This document shows, one piece after another, positions 1-12,022 of a stretch of DNA of 64,000 nt. The position numbers were made by a program, and so were the translations under genes. The stretch covers positions 1 to 64,000 of the forward strand of contig JAECUM010009679.1 in NCBI GenBank assembly GCA_016617855.1, written 5' to 3'. Position 1 is the first letter of the stretch. Each line of letters opens with the position of its first letter. Under the pieces are notes generated by a model. It made no database searches and had not been told where the DNA came from. It saw only the letters and a list, made by a program, of their open reading frames with translations. Origin of the DNA: Megalonaias nervosa. Lineage: Eukaryota; Mollusca; Bivalvia; Unionida; Unionidae.

Positions 1-513
1 GAAGTCATTTTTTCACTGGGCCCAGTAGTTAACACTCAGAAAGTGGCTCATGTTGATTCAGCTATCCAATAACAACAAGTATGATATTACTGTTGTTAAA
101 ATGGGGGGGGGGATGTTGGGGGGTAAAACTTACTTTAATGATGTGATGATTCAGTGTTCTGCAAATTTTCTGGTTCACCCAAATAGGAGGACAATATTTT
201 TCATCATTTGTCAGGGTATTTTCCTCCTGGAAAAGTACTAGCTATGTTATAGCAAGAGGAAAATATTACATCATTAAAATTAATCCCCCCTCCCTTACAA
301 TTTAAAATTCATGGATTATGAACCTTCGCTTTTTCATTGAGACTGGTTAGCATACCAAAAAATTGTGACTGAAATTGTGTGGGTTTAAATCTTACAGTTG
401 GATTGGACTGTATTTCTTTAGGCCTCGCACCTTTCTCCATTTTCTTCAGCACTAAATAACCTACCTATTTTGCTGCATCATCCAACACCAAACACCAACC
501 TTCACATTGTCCA
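1..513. other. Non-coding, no recognised feature
   Basis: AT-rich DNA with no supported gene. A run of ten G at about 103-112 is followed by a second short G run near 118. Nothing else stands out. Confidence 0.5.
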
Positions 514-681
514 GATCATTTTCATGTACCCAAATAATCTAGATAAATGGACTTCAGTTTCTTTCTATGATCATTTTCATGTACCCAAATAGTCTAGATA
601 AATGGACTTCAGTTTCTTTCTATGATCATTTTCATGTACCCAAATAGTCTAGATAAATGGACTTCAGTTTCTTTCTATGAT
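514..681. repeat. Minisatellite, 55 bp unit x 3
   Basis: Three nearly identical head-to-tail units begin at 514, 569 and 624 with the motif GATCATTTTCATGTACCC. The period is exactly 55 bp and a few bases of a fourth unit follow. Only one or two substitutions separate the units, so the amplification looks recent. Confidence 0.95.
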
Positions 682-1605
682 GTGTATGCAACAAAATATT
701 ATTCTTGAATTAGAATCATTATTTTTTTTTTACCATAAAGCAGTGACATTTTTGAAGGATTATCCACCAAATCTTACACAATGCACTAGTATGGCTGCAT
801 TTCTTTATAAAGACAAAAGTTAGATACAACTGTATGCAATATTAAGGGCACAAAAATGTCTGAATGCTTTTACATAATGTAACTTTGTTATTGGTACGTA
901 CAAATTTTACTCAAGATATATTAGATCTTCATGCTTTCGTCAGGATTTTCTTACTTTTAGACTTATGATGTGACAAATTGGAGCCAATGAAAGCTATAAT
1001 TGGAATTTATGAACAAGAAAGGTTTGAAAATTGCATAGAGAGGCAATTTAGTATGTAATTCGGTGGAAAATTCACATAGGTTTACCTGTTGGAGAGCTCA
1101 TGAATACAGACTTGTAATTATGTGTGCTCAGTGAGCTGTAGACGACAAACAATAACAAAGTCAGACCAGCATTTAGACCATTTAGCAGTCAACGTCTTTC
1201 TTGAGGCTTGGTGGCAACAACCACAGGCACATTCCTTTGGTAGGACATTACTTGGCACATAATATGTCCTGTGGCAGTCAAGACAGATGACAGTATACCA
1301 CAGTCTTTATTTCATTTAATTAGATTGAAACCTATAATTTAAGAAGAATTTGTATTCAAGACTAATTTTTGTGTGGAGAATTTACTTTGATTGTTTTCAT
1401 GGAGTATATTTGCCACCAAAACAGTCTTCAGGTAAGGTACAAATTGTATTTACTGTTTGTTGTCAACAGGAAGTATTTATTTTAAAGATATATTAAATTA
1501 CCTAGGTACTTAGTATGAAATTATGTATTTGACAGAGAATTCATAGTTTCAGTTTATTATGTAATAAAAAGAGGATGTTGTTATGGACTGAGATCCTAAT
1601 GAACA
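682..1605. other. Non-coding, no recognised feature
   Basis: AT-rich sequence with frequent stops in all frames. A donor-like CAGGTAAGG at about 1430 has no convincing acceptor before it. I see no gene or repeat here. Confidence 0.4.
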
Positions 1606-1719
1606 GATCATGTCAGTGAGCATTTACTTGTGTTTTGAGATTAGGTCATGTCAGTGAGCATTTACTTGCATTTTGAGATTATGTCTTGTCATTGAGCATT
1701 TACTTGTGTTTTGGGATTA
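1606..1719. repeat. Minisatellite, 38 bp unit x 3
   Basis: Three head-to-tail units start at about 1606, 1644 and 1682, each containing GTCAGTGAGCATTTACTTG or a close variant. The third unit is the most diverged. Confidence 0.9.
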
Positions 1720-1871
1720 AACATTTTGAATTGTGCATATATGTTTAACAAAAATATCTTGTGAAATTTATATTTTGTGAGAAATCAGAATACTGAATTT
1801 TTTTTTGGTGACATGCAGCACAATTCACTGTTACTTTTTTCCCCTGACTAGGCAGGTACAAATACCAATTA

Positions 1872-2060
1872 CAGCTCTCCCTCACTATAGGGTCCTTCAT
1901 TATAGCACAGTTCCTGTTATAGGGTGGCTATGGTCATGGATGTCATTTCATTATGCAGTAGTAAAATTAGATGTATCATGTACTTCATTGTAAGGTAGTG
2001 TCTCTGTGAGGCAGTGTACTCCATAGCTCCCATGGACAGCATTGTAATGGGAGAATTCTG
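1872..2060 (+). mobile_element. MITE family 1, copy a (TA-flanked)
   Basis: The left end reads CAGCTCTCCCTCACTATAG and the right end reads GGGAGAATTCTG, which are imperfect inverted repeats. TA dinucleotides flank both ends (1870-1871 and 2061-2062), as in Tc1/mariner/pogo-type insertions. The body aligns in reverse orientation with 5944-6131, sharing for example the GTCATGGAT and CAGTAGTAAAATTA blocks. No transposase is present, so this is a non-autonomous element. The superfamily is inferred from the TA flanks only. Confidence 0.6.
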
Positions 2061-2924
2061 TATAGTTTTATATGAATTGGCTTTTTCCTTCATGTGTGCT
2101 ACTACACAAATGCTAACATTTTAAATTGTGTAAATTATTACGTTCTGGATGTTTAAAATATTGTGTTTGAAGGCTACATTTAAATACGTCTTTTTTTAAA
2201 TACATCATTTTTGGTTGAAAGGGATGTATGTGATGGTTACATCAAACTGTGAAATTTACAAGATCGAAAGAATAGTTTTTTTGGTTAGGGTATAATGGTA
2301 TGCATTCTCCAACAAGACCCTTGACTGCAGAGACTTATCAAGTGATCCTCAGGGGATAACATATTGGTCCTGATCCCAATGTAGCATGACCCCTGATCCC
2401 AATGTAACAGGAACTCTGTCCCCTTTCAGATGTCAAATGTTTCCTTAAGTTACTGGGTCCAGACTCCATTCCTAATCAACTTTTCATGAAGGATAATGAT
2501 ATACAGAAAGTTTTGACAAAAATCTCTCTCCCCTTTCTGAAATACAAACTTGAACTCATGGTTTGATTCTTGGGACTCTTGATAATCGCAGCTGGTTGCA
2601 TGTAGGTGTATATTTACAAAATGTAAATGTACATTTACTCTTGTTCTAACCCACTGCTTTAGCCTGAGGAAAATTGTAAAGGTCAAGAAAAAATCTGATA
2701 AATGCCTCCATTTATATTTGATGTATGGGTGACTTGTTTTTTTTTTTCCCAGCTGAGTTTTACCGTGTATTCCTATCATATTTGTATTTCCTCAATGAAT
2801 AAATAGCATTGCCATGTTGATTATAGATCAGTATGTTGAGAGTGGAATAAAGTTGTGCTACTACTACTACTACTACTACAACAACTACATGTACTACTAA
2901 TAATAATAAGTGGAAATGATTAAA
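2061..2924. other. Non-coding with (CTA)n microsatellite
   Basis: No supported gene. A CTA trinucleotide microsatellite lies at about 2857-2885. A 109-codon minus-strand open frame at 2450-2779 has no recognisable domain and lies in low-complexity sequence, so I treat it as chance. Confidence 0.4.
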
Positions 2925-3660
2925 CTTGGACATCCAATATGGCCACCGCAGTGGCCATTTTGAAGATCACTATTATCTACATTAAGGAATGGTCATATCA
3001 GCATTGGGGTGTAACTAAAAGACATCTTATGATGTCTACTTGGTCCAAATGAAAATAGTGCTGTCTGATATCCAAGATGGCCACGATCGCAGTCATCCTG
3101 AAAATCTTGTTTGTGCTACTCCATCTCATAACAGCATGCAGTTTTCACCAGAAGACTTCTTATGGGGTATAGTTAGTCTTAAATAAATTGTGTTGTGATA
3201 TGATATTTAATATGGCCAAGATAGTGATTATTGCTACTTCTCCTGAATGGAAAGTCATCAACATTGAATTTCCTCAGAAGAGTTCTTACAATGTCTAGTT
3301 CAGGGCCCCGAGTGGCCGAGTGGTCTAAAGCCCTCACCGTTACAGATCACTGCCATCTCACCTCTGTCTGCATGGGTTCGAGTCTCAGGTTCGGCCAATG
3401 TGGGTATGTGAGAAAGCTTGCCAGTAGCTTTTCATGGGTCGGTGGTTCTTTTGAGGGGGGTCCTGGGTTCTTCCTCCACCATTTATACTGGCTGCCATGT
3501 ATAGCCTGTCTTGTGCTGAAAAATGGCGTTAAACCCTACAATGTCTAGTTCATACTAAATAATAATGGTGCTGATCTGACATCCAGTATATCATCATCAC
3601 AGCCATCTCGAAAATCTTGTTATTGCTACTCATCCTAAATGGAAAAGCATATTGACATGG
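2925..3660 (-). repeat. Satellite-like repeat block A (about 110-150 bp units, reverse orientation)
   Basis: Repeated blocks carry AATATGGCCACC, CCAAGATGGCCACG and GAAAATCTTGTTTGTGCTACT, followed by a TTTTCACCAGAAGACTTCTTATG-type stretch. They match, in reverse complement, the array at 14150-16045. A complete SINE-A at 3303-3536 interrupts the block. Units are diverged, so this is an old repeat. Confidence 0.75.
3303..3536 (+). mobile_element. SINE-A copy 1, full length with 16 bp target duplication
   Basis: This 234 bp element begins GGGCCCCGAGTGGCCGAGTG. It carries a tRNA-like promoter: A box near 3312-3325 (GAGTGGCCGAGTGGTC) and B box near 3373-3384 (GGGTTCGAGTC). A conserved middle (GAGAAAGCTTGCCAGTAGCT) follows, and the 3' end is AAAAATGGCGTTAAACCC. 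Identical 16 bp direct repeats, TACAATGTCTAGTTCA, lie at 3287-3302 and 3537-3552, the mark of target-primed reverse transcription. The head looks derived from a Ser/Leu-type tRNA. Published molluscan SINE families (for example RUDI or MetaSINEs) are worth comparing, but I cannot assign one. Confidence 0.95.
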
Positions 3661-5276
3661 AACTTTCTTTGCCTAGCAATCTTTAGCTGGATCAGATTTT
3701 GTCATTTGTATATTTTGGCAGTAGTCTCCAGTCGGATCAGATGTTGGTATATTGGGTTTCTGGTAGTTTACATTCTTGACTTTCAGATGCACTGATCAAG
3801 GCATGTCTGCAGAGTAGTAAAGAATTTAAAACTTTTTGCTTAAATTAAATATGTTTGTTTTTTTGTGTAATTAGATGATTTCAGGAATTTTTTAATCCTA
3901 AGGGGCTAATAATTTGTCATTTTCACAGTGAAAAAAAAATTAGAATTCAGCAATTTAATACTGAAAATTTAATTTCCAGTTTGTCACAGTTTTTGCAAAC
4001 TAATAATCCCTCCCAGTTTCAAGATTTATTGACATAAATTGTAGGACTTTTATCATAGGTTTGTCCAGTGTTAGGCACAGAAGTTACGGTATTCACTTTT
4101 TCAGCCGACATTTGTAGTAGAGGGACGGGCATTAAACTTCTCTTTGTTAAGATATAATTGGAAAGCAGTTTAGTTTAATGTTTAATTCAGTGTAAAATGA
4201 TATGAAAAAGTAATTTTTCCAGACCAAAACACAAAACACTTTATCCACTGAATATCTTACCACAGGTGTGAGAGGGTATCTCAATGACCATCTTATGCAG
4301 GAAATATGGATCATGGTATCTCTTTAATATAGCTTCCTATTGTATCCTTTTAACTCTTAAGACCCATTTGGTCCATCATTATCTACCTCAGTCAAGTGGT
4401 TGGGCAAACAGGACCAATAATAGCTAAATTGTGGCAGTGGTAGAAGAGGTGGCTTTCAATTCAGGCTAATTTGGACAGTTCTTTTAACTCCTGAATAAAT
4501 TATTTTTCACTATGGTTAATTTAGTTTAAGGTATGTACTACTCCACCAGTTAAATCCAGCTCCTAATTTTATTGCACTGTAAATAATTGCAGGTGAAACT
4601 TGCCCTTAGCAATCATTCTATATATTTCTTTAATGAGCTTGGTTGACCCCAGTTTAACTTGGTTGTGGAGAAGATGAATGCAAATGCAGATAGATTTTGC
4701 TGTGTTGTAAGTTCATGATCATGTAGTGGAATATATGGAGTTACATGTTCATGGTTTGTACAACCTTAAAACATCCTTGAATTTAAGGGGTTGCTTTGAA
4801 AACTCCCTGAATTTTGAGAAAAAAAAAATTGGTTTTATTTTTTAAAACTCTTTGAATTTCTTGAGAAACTTCTTAAGTTTTTACCAGCACTCCTTGAATT
4901 TATCATAGGAAATGGAAAATTTTCAGACATAATAAAGTATAAAACTTTTTATATTGAGAAAATTTGTTATTTTATTTCCCAAAATAAAATTTAAAAAAAT
5001 AAATACATATAACAGGCTAAAATGGTGGGGCTCAAATTATAAATGATATGGGTTGTAACCAGATGGAATAGTACATCTTAGTGAAGCACTAATTATTTAC
5101 ATGTTTGTTTTCTCTTACTTTTGTACTTATTTATGGGGCGATAAACATATGGAGATAAGTTCAGTTTCCTCGAGAAAATATACTCCTTGAAAATTGTTGG
5201 TAGTCTCTGAAATTGTGGAAGAAAAACCTCAGCACTCTGTGGCTGTATGAACCACGTGTATCTCCATGTCTTCAGA
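3661..5276. other. Non-coding, no recognised feature
   Basis: AT-rich DNA with stops throughout. An open stretch after an acceptor-like site at about 4104 has no matching donor. No gene or clear repeat is visible. Confidence 0.4.
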
Positions 5277-5508
5277 GGTACACTGACACAGTATTGATGC
5301 TACCATTAATGGAAAAAGTACTGGTACACTGATACAGTAGTGATGCTACCATTAATGGAAAAAGTACTGGTACACTGACACAGTAGTGATGCTACCATTA
5401 ATGGAAAAAGTACTGGTACACTGACACAGTAGTGATGCTACCATTAATGGAAAAAGTACTGGTACACTGACACAGTATTGATGCTACCATTAATGGAAAA
5501 AGTACTGG
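5277..5508. repeat. Minisatellite, 46 bp unit x 5
   Basis: Five head-to-tail units start at 5277, 5323, 5369, 5415 and 5461, each beginning GGTACACTGACACAGTA and ending GGAAAAAGTACT. Identity between units is very high. The period is exactly 46 bp. Confidence 0.97.
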
Positions 5509-5943
5509 TTCAGAGAGAAGATAAACTTTAAATTTTAGGGGCAGTTTATGTCCAGTATTCATTGACACCCTGCCCCAGGGCATTACTGATTGAATGATTA
5601 TCAGTAATACTCAAGAGATTTAGTATTTTTTAAAAATTCAAAGTAGAACTGAACAGTTATTTGTGATCCAGAAGATGTTTTGGTTACATGTCCAGGGATT
5701 TTATCTTTTGATGCCACAGAATTAACTTTTGCCACTGTTTAGAATTTTGCATGACTTTTTGACATGCCTGCAAATTTAGGTTGTTAAATCTTTGTTTGTT
5801 ATTGGGAATCTTATCTCTTCCATCTTCCAATTTATGTACCCTGATTGTCAAATTTCAAAGGAAACTTCATTCACTAAGATACTTTTTATGTGGCATATTA
5901 CCCAGAGTTGACCACATGTGCAAAAGTGTAATGATGCTAAAAT

Positions 5944-6131
5944 ACTGTAGTTTCACATCATAACACTGTACATGAGAACCATAGAGTATACTGCCTTATG
6001 GTGAGATTGTCATATAATGAAATGCATACTGTTTTATAATTTTACTACTGATTAATAAAAAGGATCCATGACTGTACTTGCCTTACAACAGGAACAGTGT
6101 TATAATGAAGGGCTTAACAGCGAGGGAGTGC
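5944..6131 (-). mobile_element. MITE family 1, copy b (inverted)
   Basis: The reverse complement aligns with 1872-2060 over most of its length. Shared blocks include CCTTCATTATAACACTGTTCC against CCTTCATTATAGCACAGTTCC, and CAGTAGTAAAATTA. The end read on the plus strand, CAGCGAGGGAGTG, matches the CTCCCTCACTAT terminus of copy a. Outer boundaries are approximate. Confidence 0.6.
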
Positions 6132-6395
6132 CATATTGTGATTACATTAGTTTATCCAGCTAAACTTTGCTAACTGTGACTTGAGATGCATTCTGGACCC
6201 CCAGTTTAAGTGTTGGAGCTCTCAGTTATGCATCATTAACTATCACTGTAGTTTTCACATTTAAAACAATAGGTGAGTTTTGTTCACGGTCAATCCTGAT
6301 TGTAAAATTTCATTCAGAAATGACACTTATGAATGATTGCTTGTGAAATTCATTAAGAGTATTTAGGATGTTGCAAAATTTGTATTTTTTTACAT

Positions 6396-6778
6396 AGTTA
6401 ATGGTCCAAGCAGTCCTAATTCACCATAAAAAGTACCCTATTACTAGGTCCAAGCAGCCCTAATTCATCTTAAAAAGTACCCTGTTATTAGGTCCAAGCA
6501 GCCCTAATTCACCTTAAAAAGTACCCTATTACTAACATATAGTTAAGGACCCAAGATGCCCTAATTCACCTTAAAAAGTACAATTTTTTTTTTTACTAAC
6601 TTACATAGTTATGGGTCCAAGCTGCCCTAATTCACCTTAAAAAGTACCCTATTACTAACTTACATAGTTAGGGGTCCAAGCTGCCCTTATTCACCTTAAA
6701 AAAGTACCCTGTTACTAACATACATAGTTAAGGGTCCAAGCAGCCCAAATTCAGCTTAAAAAGTACCCTGTTGCTAAC
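6396..6778. repeat. Minisatellite, about 44-60 bp unit x 7
   Basis: Seven head-to-tail units share GGTCCAAGCAGCCCTAATTC and CTTAAAAAGTACCCT. The units differ in length: the first ones are short, while later ones gain an ACATACATAGTTA spacer. One unit has a T run in place of the usual CCCTA. Unit growth seems to run left to right. Confidence 0.95.
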
Positions 6779-7099
6779 TGCCAGTAAAATAGTGAATGAG
6801 TATTTATCAATTTGCAAAAGCTGAGTATCATAGTCTCTGCTTAAATAATGCACAATGAAAAGGGTATGCTATTGAGTCAGGCTTTCCGTAATGTAAAGTC
6901 TGCATGGACTGTTTATGGCAGGTTGTAAACTGCTCAAGATTTCCAAATGTCCTCTATTTTTTTCGTTGACTTTACCATTTTCTTTAACATGACTATTGGC
7001 GATTGCAATGATTATAATTACATACAGATTTTTAGCTTACCAGGTTGTAAGACCAAATGAGCTTATGGTATTGTCATCCGTCATCAGTCTGTCAGTAGT

Positions 7100-7345
7100 A
7101 TATAATTTTAAATGTTTTGAAAGCACTGTTTAACCAATGCTAACAAAATTTGGCAGACACAGTCTTGACATGAAGGGCTATTAAATTTTGAGCTATATTG
7201 GTCATGGACCAGAAAAAGATTTTTGGATGGATTTTTGTACATCGTTTTCATCTGTCCATCTGTAAGCACAACTTTGTTCTCATTACTCCTCCTAAACCAT
7301 CCAGAGCATTGCCATGAAACTTGACACATTCATGCAGTGGTCTAC
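7100..7345 (-). repeat. Dispersed repeat fragment, mollusc style
   Basis: The plus strand contains CAATGCTAACAAAATTTGGC and CATTACTCCTCCTAAACCA followed by GCATTGCCATGAAACTTG. This phrase type recurs in noncoding repeats of molluscs, as I recall it. It also echoes the AAGTTTCATGACAATCCTCC segment at the end of block C (about 15960-15985) in the opposite orientation. No protein is encoded. Confidence 0.4.
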
Positions 7346-7484
7346 TTCAGGTGTTGAAAACCTACAGCACAGGTGCCAACTGTGGCATGCCAGACTCTTT
7401 GGAAAGGCATGTGGTATGAATTGTAGTTTTGTATTGTATGCTGAGCAGGCACGTCGATTCTAAAAAGTTGCAAGGCCTGGCCTA

Positions 7485-7855
7485 GTTGGTCCTAATTCAC
7501 CACAGTGGCTTTCTTGAAAATCTTGTTGTTGCTTTTCTTCCTAAATGGATGATCATATCAAAATGAGGTTTTCACTGAAAGGACCTTCATATCATGTCTA
7601 GTTAGTCATAAATGAAAATGGTGCTGATGTGATATTCAGTATGGCTACTATGGCAGCCATCTTGAAAATCTTGTAATTTATGCTCCTCCTGAACAGAAAG
7701 TTATTGATGTGGGGCTTTCACCAAAAAACTTTGTATGATGTTTGAGGGTCATATCAATGCGGTGTCTTCGCTGGAAGATTTCTTAAAGATGGTCCTCAAT
7801 GACAATGACATTGGTGCTCATCTGACATTCAGTATGGCTGGCATATCAAATACTG
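7485..7855 (-). repeat. Satellite-like repeat block B (reverse orientation)
   Basis: Two to three diverged units carry CTTGAAAATCTTG, CAGTATGGCTACTATGGC and TTTCACCAAAAAACTT. They match the same family as blocks A (2925-3660) and C (14150-16045). The orientation is the same as block A. Confidence 0.7.
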
Positions 7856-7859
7856 TTAC

Positions 7860-9720
7860 CAGTACATGAAATTAAATCCAGACAATTTGCAACATTCATA
7901 AAATCCATAATCTTTTGATGTTAGATATATTGGGACAGATTGACAAAAAGATGATCATTGGGTAGGCAAAAGAATATTTGTCCTAGAAAGTTGAATCTGT
8001 GATAATTCTGAGTATTAAAGCTAAGCAGTTTTTATATCCCATTTATAAACAAAGAGCTAACTTTTACAGCAGCTCCACTTCCTCTTGAGATCTTCATTCT
8101 CAGTCATTTTATGCTGAGGAGGATCAAGATCGGCTAATATTTCCAGTTAGATTTTTATGATTCTGTTAGGCTGCTTCTACAGACACGTGTGAAGGATCTT
8201 TTCCTTCCCTTAAGGGGGTCTGATGATATTTTGGCATTCACTTTCTCTACATGAATTGTTCTAATGATTCAAGAGAGCTTATGAGTCCTTACTGATTGGG
8301 ACTTTTATTATAAAAGTCCATAAAATTCATGGACCAGTCAAACTTATTCATTGCTGTAGGGTGTTCTGAAGCTGTGTTTTGGCAGTCACACCCTACCTTC
8401 TCCATCTATATTTGTTCTTTGGTGCATCAGAGCAAAGGTATATTTTCTTTAGGGCCCATAGTTGTGGCAAATAAGCAGTCCAAGTAGATGCCAACTTGCA
8501 GTAGTGGACATTCCTACTATAAAGGTGAGAATATTCAGTTTTTGAAGCCATCAGCATTCCTCCACACTGTCAAATTCAGCATTGCAATAGCCACAAGTAA
8601 TGTATTTACTTGAGATTAAAATAGAGTTCTTGGGGATAACACTAATTGTAATGATATAATACTTTTCTATGAGTATCGCTTGATTCCCATCCCTCACTTT
8701 ACTTGTGAGTTCCCATGAGTTGTCTGTGTCTGAAATAGGATGGTGACTATTGCACATGGGCCTATGACACAGGGAACAGACTGGGTCTGTGCTCTTTTAG
8801 TTTTGACTTTTCACAACTTTCCATCACTTGGGAATTTATATTACTCACTCAAGGGAAATTTCCATCGCAGAAAGGTATTCTATGCAATAGCAACAAGCAA
8901 GTCATCATTAAAATTAAAGGCCCTCCATTGGAAGCAGCAGTACATATTCCCCAATTCATAATAGTACCCCTTCTGCAATCACCATAGTACCTGTTGCCAA
9001 TCCACAAATGTAAGTACCTATGGAAATTTCTTTGTTTTTAAGTCATGAAAATTGATGTCCATGAAAATAAATTGATTTGCAGTAATTTGATGAGTATTTG
9101 AGGTAAATTGGGGACATTATCATAGTGGTATTTGGACAGAAATTCTGAAGATTTTTTCTATAACTTCTGTCACTTACAATCATCTCTATTAGTTGACATC
9201 ATTAGAAGTTTTAGATATAATCAGATACAACCAAAAGGAATTCATTAATATCTAATGACAAAAGACTTACTGCTGATATTAGGTCATTCCATTTATTTTA
9301 TTCTGAAAGTTAATCAAATGGAAGGAGGTTTATGAAGTCTTTTCGAACTAATGGTTTTACTACAATTTGTATAAATTGCTGGAGATCTAGTCTCCTGTAC
9401 AGAGTGCTGTGGTTAGAAATAATTAAAACAATGATGGAGATATAAGGAACCAACCATTTAATTGGGGGTGGGGGAGGATGCTGGCTGGCAGGGATTTATT
9501 TTCTTTCTAACCAGTATATAATTTTTTTTTCTCTTACCTGAGGATGATATCTTTTTAAAATTAATATTATAATTATAATTATTTCTTGTTTTTCTACAAA
9601 TCAGAGAGCAAAAAATTGTTCAGTCTGTTTGGGAGGGACATTTTAATAAAAATCATAGGCCTCCCCCTCCTTTGATAATAACTACAACTTGCACCCAAAA
9701 TATTAAATGGTCAGTTCCAA
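7860..9720. other. Non-coding, no recognised feature
   Basis: No supported gene. A strong donor-like GTAAGT at 9010 follows an open stretch but lacks a good acceptor (see the rejected list). A G-rich patch lies at about 9464-9490. Confidence 0.35.
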
Positions 9721-9724
9721 AGAT

Positions 9725-9902
9725 GGTATTTTATGGCACAGCAACAAAAGATAGTTTAGTGCCAAGGCAATTGAGTAATGTGCCATGCCCAGTGATCAAG
9801 GATGTACCACAGTAGCTTCAGGCTGATCCAATGGTAAGATTTCAACCGGTGTTCTTTTGATCACGAATCCAGTAAGCTAACCACTAAGCCACCATGGCTT
9901 TG
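9725..9902 (-). mobile_element. SINE-C copy (minus strand)
   Basis: The reverse complement begins near GCCATGGTGGCTTAGTGGTT, which contains an A-box-like core, and continues with CCGGTTGAAATC at the B-box position, then CCATTGGATCAGCC. It ends close to a TGCTGTGCCATAAAA-type tail. The same order of blocks is seen at 49323-49515 on the plus strand. Target duplications are not clear. Confidence 0.7.
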
Positions 9903-11487
9903 GATCTTTCAGTTGCTTCGTACAGCATGCAGGACTGCATATTCAGCTTCCTTTTCTGCTAAACCCATAGGGAGAAATAACATATATGTAGTCTTTTTAA
10001 AGTTAGTATTTTCTAGTTGTTTTGTATTGGATCAGCATTTTAGTCTCAGTACTGTACTCCAGCATAGCATATGTGTACCTTTTGTGTTTAAAATTCTCTG
10101 TTATATTAGGGTATCTGTCAGGCTTTTGTATAATAATAAGCCCTGCATGTAACCTTGTAATGCAGGCCATGTTTACTTAAGGTCAGGTGTGTTATCAGCT
10201 TACTTTCTATCCTCATACCTAATGTGCAAGATTGAATGCATTTTTAGTGAACAAGCTTGGTTAGAACTGAGACTAAAATGCTAATTCTTGTGCCAATTTA
10301 GAGTTCTCTGTTGGCTTTAGCCAATCAGCAATTGCATACGTTTGGGGGAGTCCCCTACATTCCAGGGTAGTTGTATTGATTATACTGTACCTGGAATATT
10401 ACCTTTGTACAGGTGGGCAAAGGTTCGCTAGGCAGTGTGTACCTGGCATGGAAATTTAAGACAAATTCTACATTCAAACCTGAGAAGTAATATTACCTTC
10501 ATTTCTCTTGTACAGATAAATGTAAATTAGTACAGGTGACATTTGTTTTGTTTGTTTTTATAACGGAAGTTTGAAACATTAAGCACACATTATGGTATGA
10601 GGTATTTTTACAACCAACAGATTTTGTATATTTGTGGCCACACCCTGAAATCTGTCCTTAATGGCCTAAATTCCACATGAAGACAAGATGTTCATCAGAA
10701 TTGTTTTTGTTTTCAAAATATTTCACCAGCACCAGATATAGTTACATTGTATCATTGTTATGATGTCAACAATGATGGTGGTGTTGGTGGCGTGTTGTAT
10801 TTTTTTCCACACTGTACTTCATTAGTTAGAATATTCATCATATCCTTAGGCAGACTTACAGTGGCGCTATCTATGTATGTATGTTTTAGTATTTGATGGT
10901 AGCTCAACACAATAGTGACTATATGGTTCCAACTAAAGGTAAAGTTAAAGAGTGTTAAACATGAATGGCACCAAAATTAAGGAAGATAAACTGAAGCAAA
11001 TAAATGTAAACATCAAGTGCAAAAAGATAAAATATGAATTGTAAAGATGTTAAAGTTCTGAATAAAATGGTGCAGATCTGACTGCCACCATGTCCATGGT
11101 ATTGTGAATGAATTTGAAAAAAACAGCCCTACTTGATCTTGGGGTAAAGTGGAAGGTCACAGCTTGTTTATGTTTTTTATTTTATTTTCTTAGGCTTTTG
11201 AAATAATTACTTGCACATATGCATATGAATTCTGACAAGACTTCGTATTACAATTTTATTTATTTTTATAAACAAGCTGATTGTCAGCACTCTGACATTG
11301 ATTAAGGGTCCTAAATCACATTTTTCTTTGATATTTTGTGAGTATGATAATACTAAGTATTAGTACTAGATTTTGATCAAACGCAGTTTGTGGACATATT
11401 AAAAGACTACCTTGAATGATACCATTTGTTTTCTTTCTTCCAAAAATTAATAATTATGGATTTAGCCAAACTTGGAATATAGGTGTA
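9903..11487. other. Non-coding, no recognised feature
   Basis: AT-rich sequence with short open frames only (longest 79 codons at 9913-10152, low complexity). I see no gene, RNA or repeat that I can support. Confidence 0.4.
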
Positions 11488-11680
11488 CAGTAGAATTTCG
11501 ATTATCTGGCACCTGATTAACCGTCAGTCTCTGATAACCATCAGGGCATTTTACGTCAAAATATTAAAAACAGGTACATGTACATATGTACATATACGAT
11601 TGTTGTGATGACCCAGACTATTGTATAATACTTTTAATGTACATATTCTGTTATCTATTCTCATAATGTAAGTTCTACTG
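11488..11680. mobile_element. pogo/Tigger-like MITE, 193 bp
   Basis: The left terminus CAGTAGAATTTCGATTATC and right terminus AAGTTCTACTG are inverted repeats. TA dinucleotides flank both sides (11486-11487 and 11681-11682). The CAGTAGAA...GATTATCTGGC style of end is typical of pogo/Tigger-type elements. There is no transposase, so it is non-autonomous. Confidence 0.75.
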
Positions 11681-11743
11681 TACATGTACCTCTTTTCAAC
11701 CTCATAGATGATTTCAGTGGTAATCTATCTATCCGTAATATCA

Positions 11744-11914
11744 GGGGACCTGTGTGACTGCGTGGTCTAAGACACTCAACTTTACAGATCAGTCACACAT
11801 TGTCAGTAGCTTCCTGTGGTTTGGTAGTTCTTTCCTGGGTTCTTCTTCAACTAAATATACTGACTGGCATGTATATAGCCTATCATGTGCAGAAAAATGG
11901 CACTAAACCCAAGG
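11744..11914 (+). mobile_element. SINE-A copy 2, internally deleted
   Basis: Starts GGGGACCTGTGTGACTGCGT and ends AAAAATGGCACTAAACCC, matching the two ends of SINE-A. The B-box region and part of the middle are missing, so it is about 170 bp instead of about 235-250 bp. A short ATATCA direct repeat flanks it (11738-11743 and 11915-11920). Confidence 0.85.
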
Positions 11915-11939
11915 ATATCAAAAACTGAAACTATCCACT

Positions 11940-12022
11940 GAATAAGATTCAAGGTAAAATGCAATGATATCCAGCTCAAGGTAAAATGCCATGATATCAA
12001 GTTCAAGGTAAAAGGCCATCAG
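11940..12022. repeat. Short tandem repeat, about 29 bp x 3
   Basis: Three diverged units share TTCAAGGTAAAATGC and ATGATATC. The repeat explains the periodic minus-strand open frame here (repeated AFYLELD), which I do not regard as a gene. Confidence 0.85.

Noticed and set aside
2450..2779. 109-codon minus-strand frame
   Set aside because: Low complexity at one end, no domain, no supporting signals.
3303..3400. tRNA gene
   Set aside because: The tRNA-like head is followed by the SINE body and target duplications. It does not fold as a complete tRNA with an acceptor stem. The same applies to the other SINE heads.
8933..9009. Possible exon ending at GTAAGT (9010), open frame with HNSTPSAITIVPVANPQ
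   Set aside because: The coding-like peptide is attractive, but the upstream acceptor is poor and a stop lies shortly before. Not enough support.
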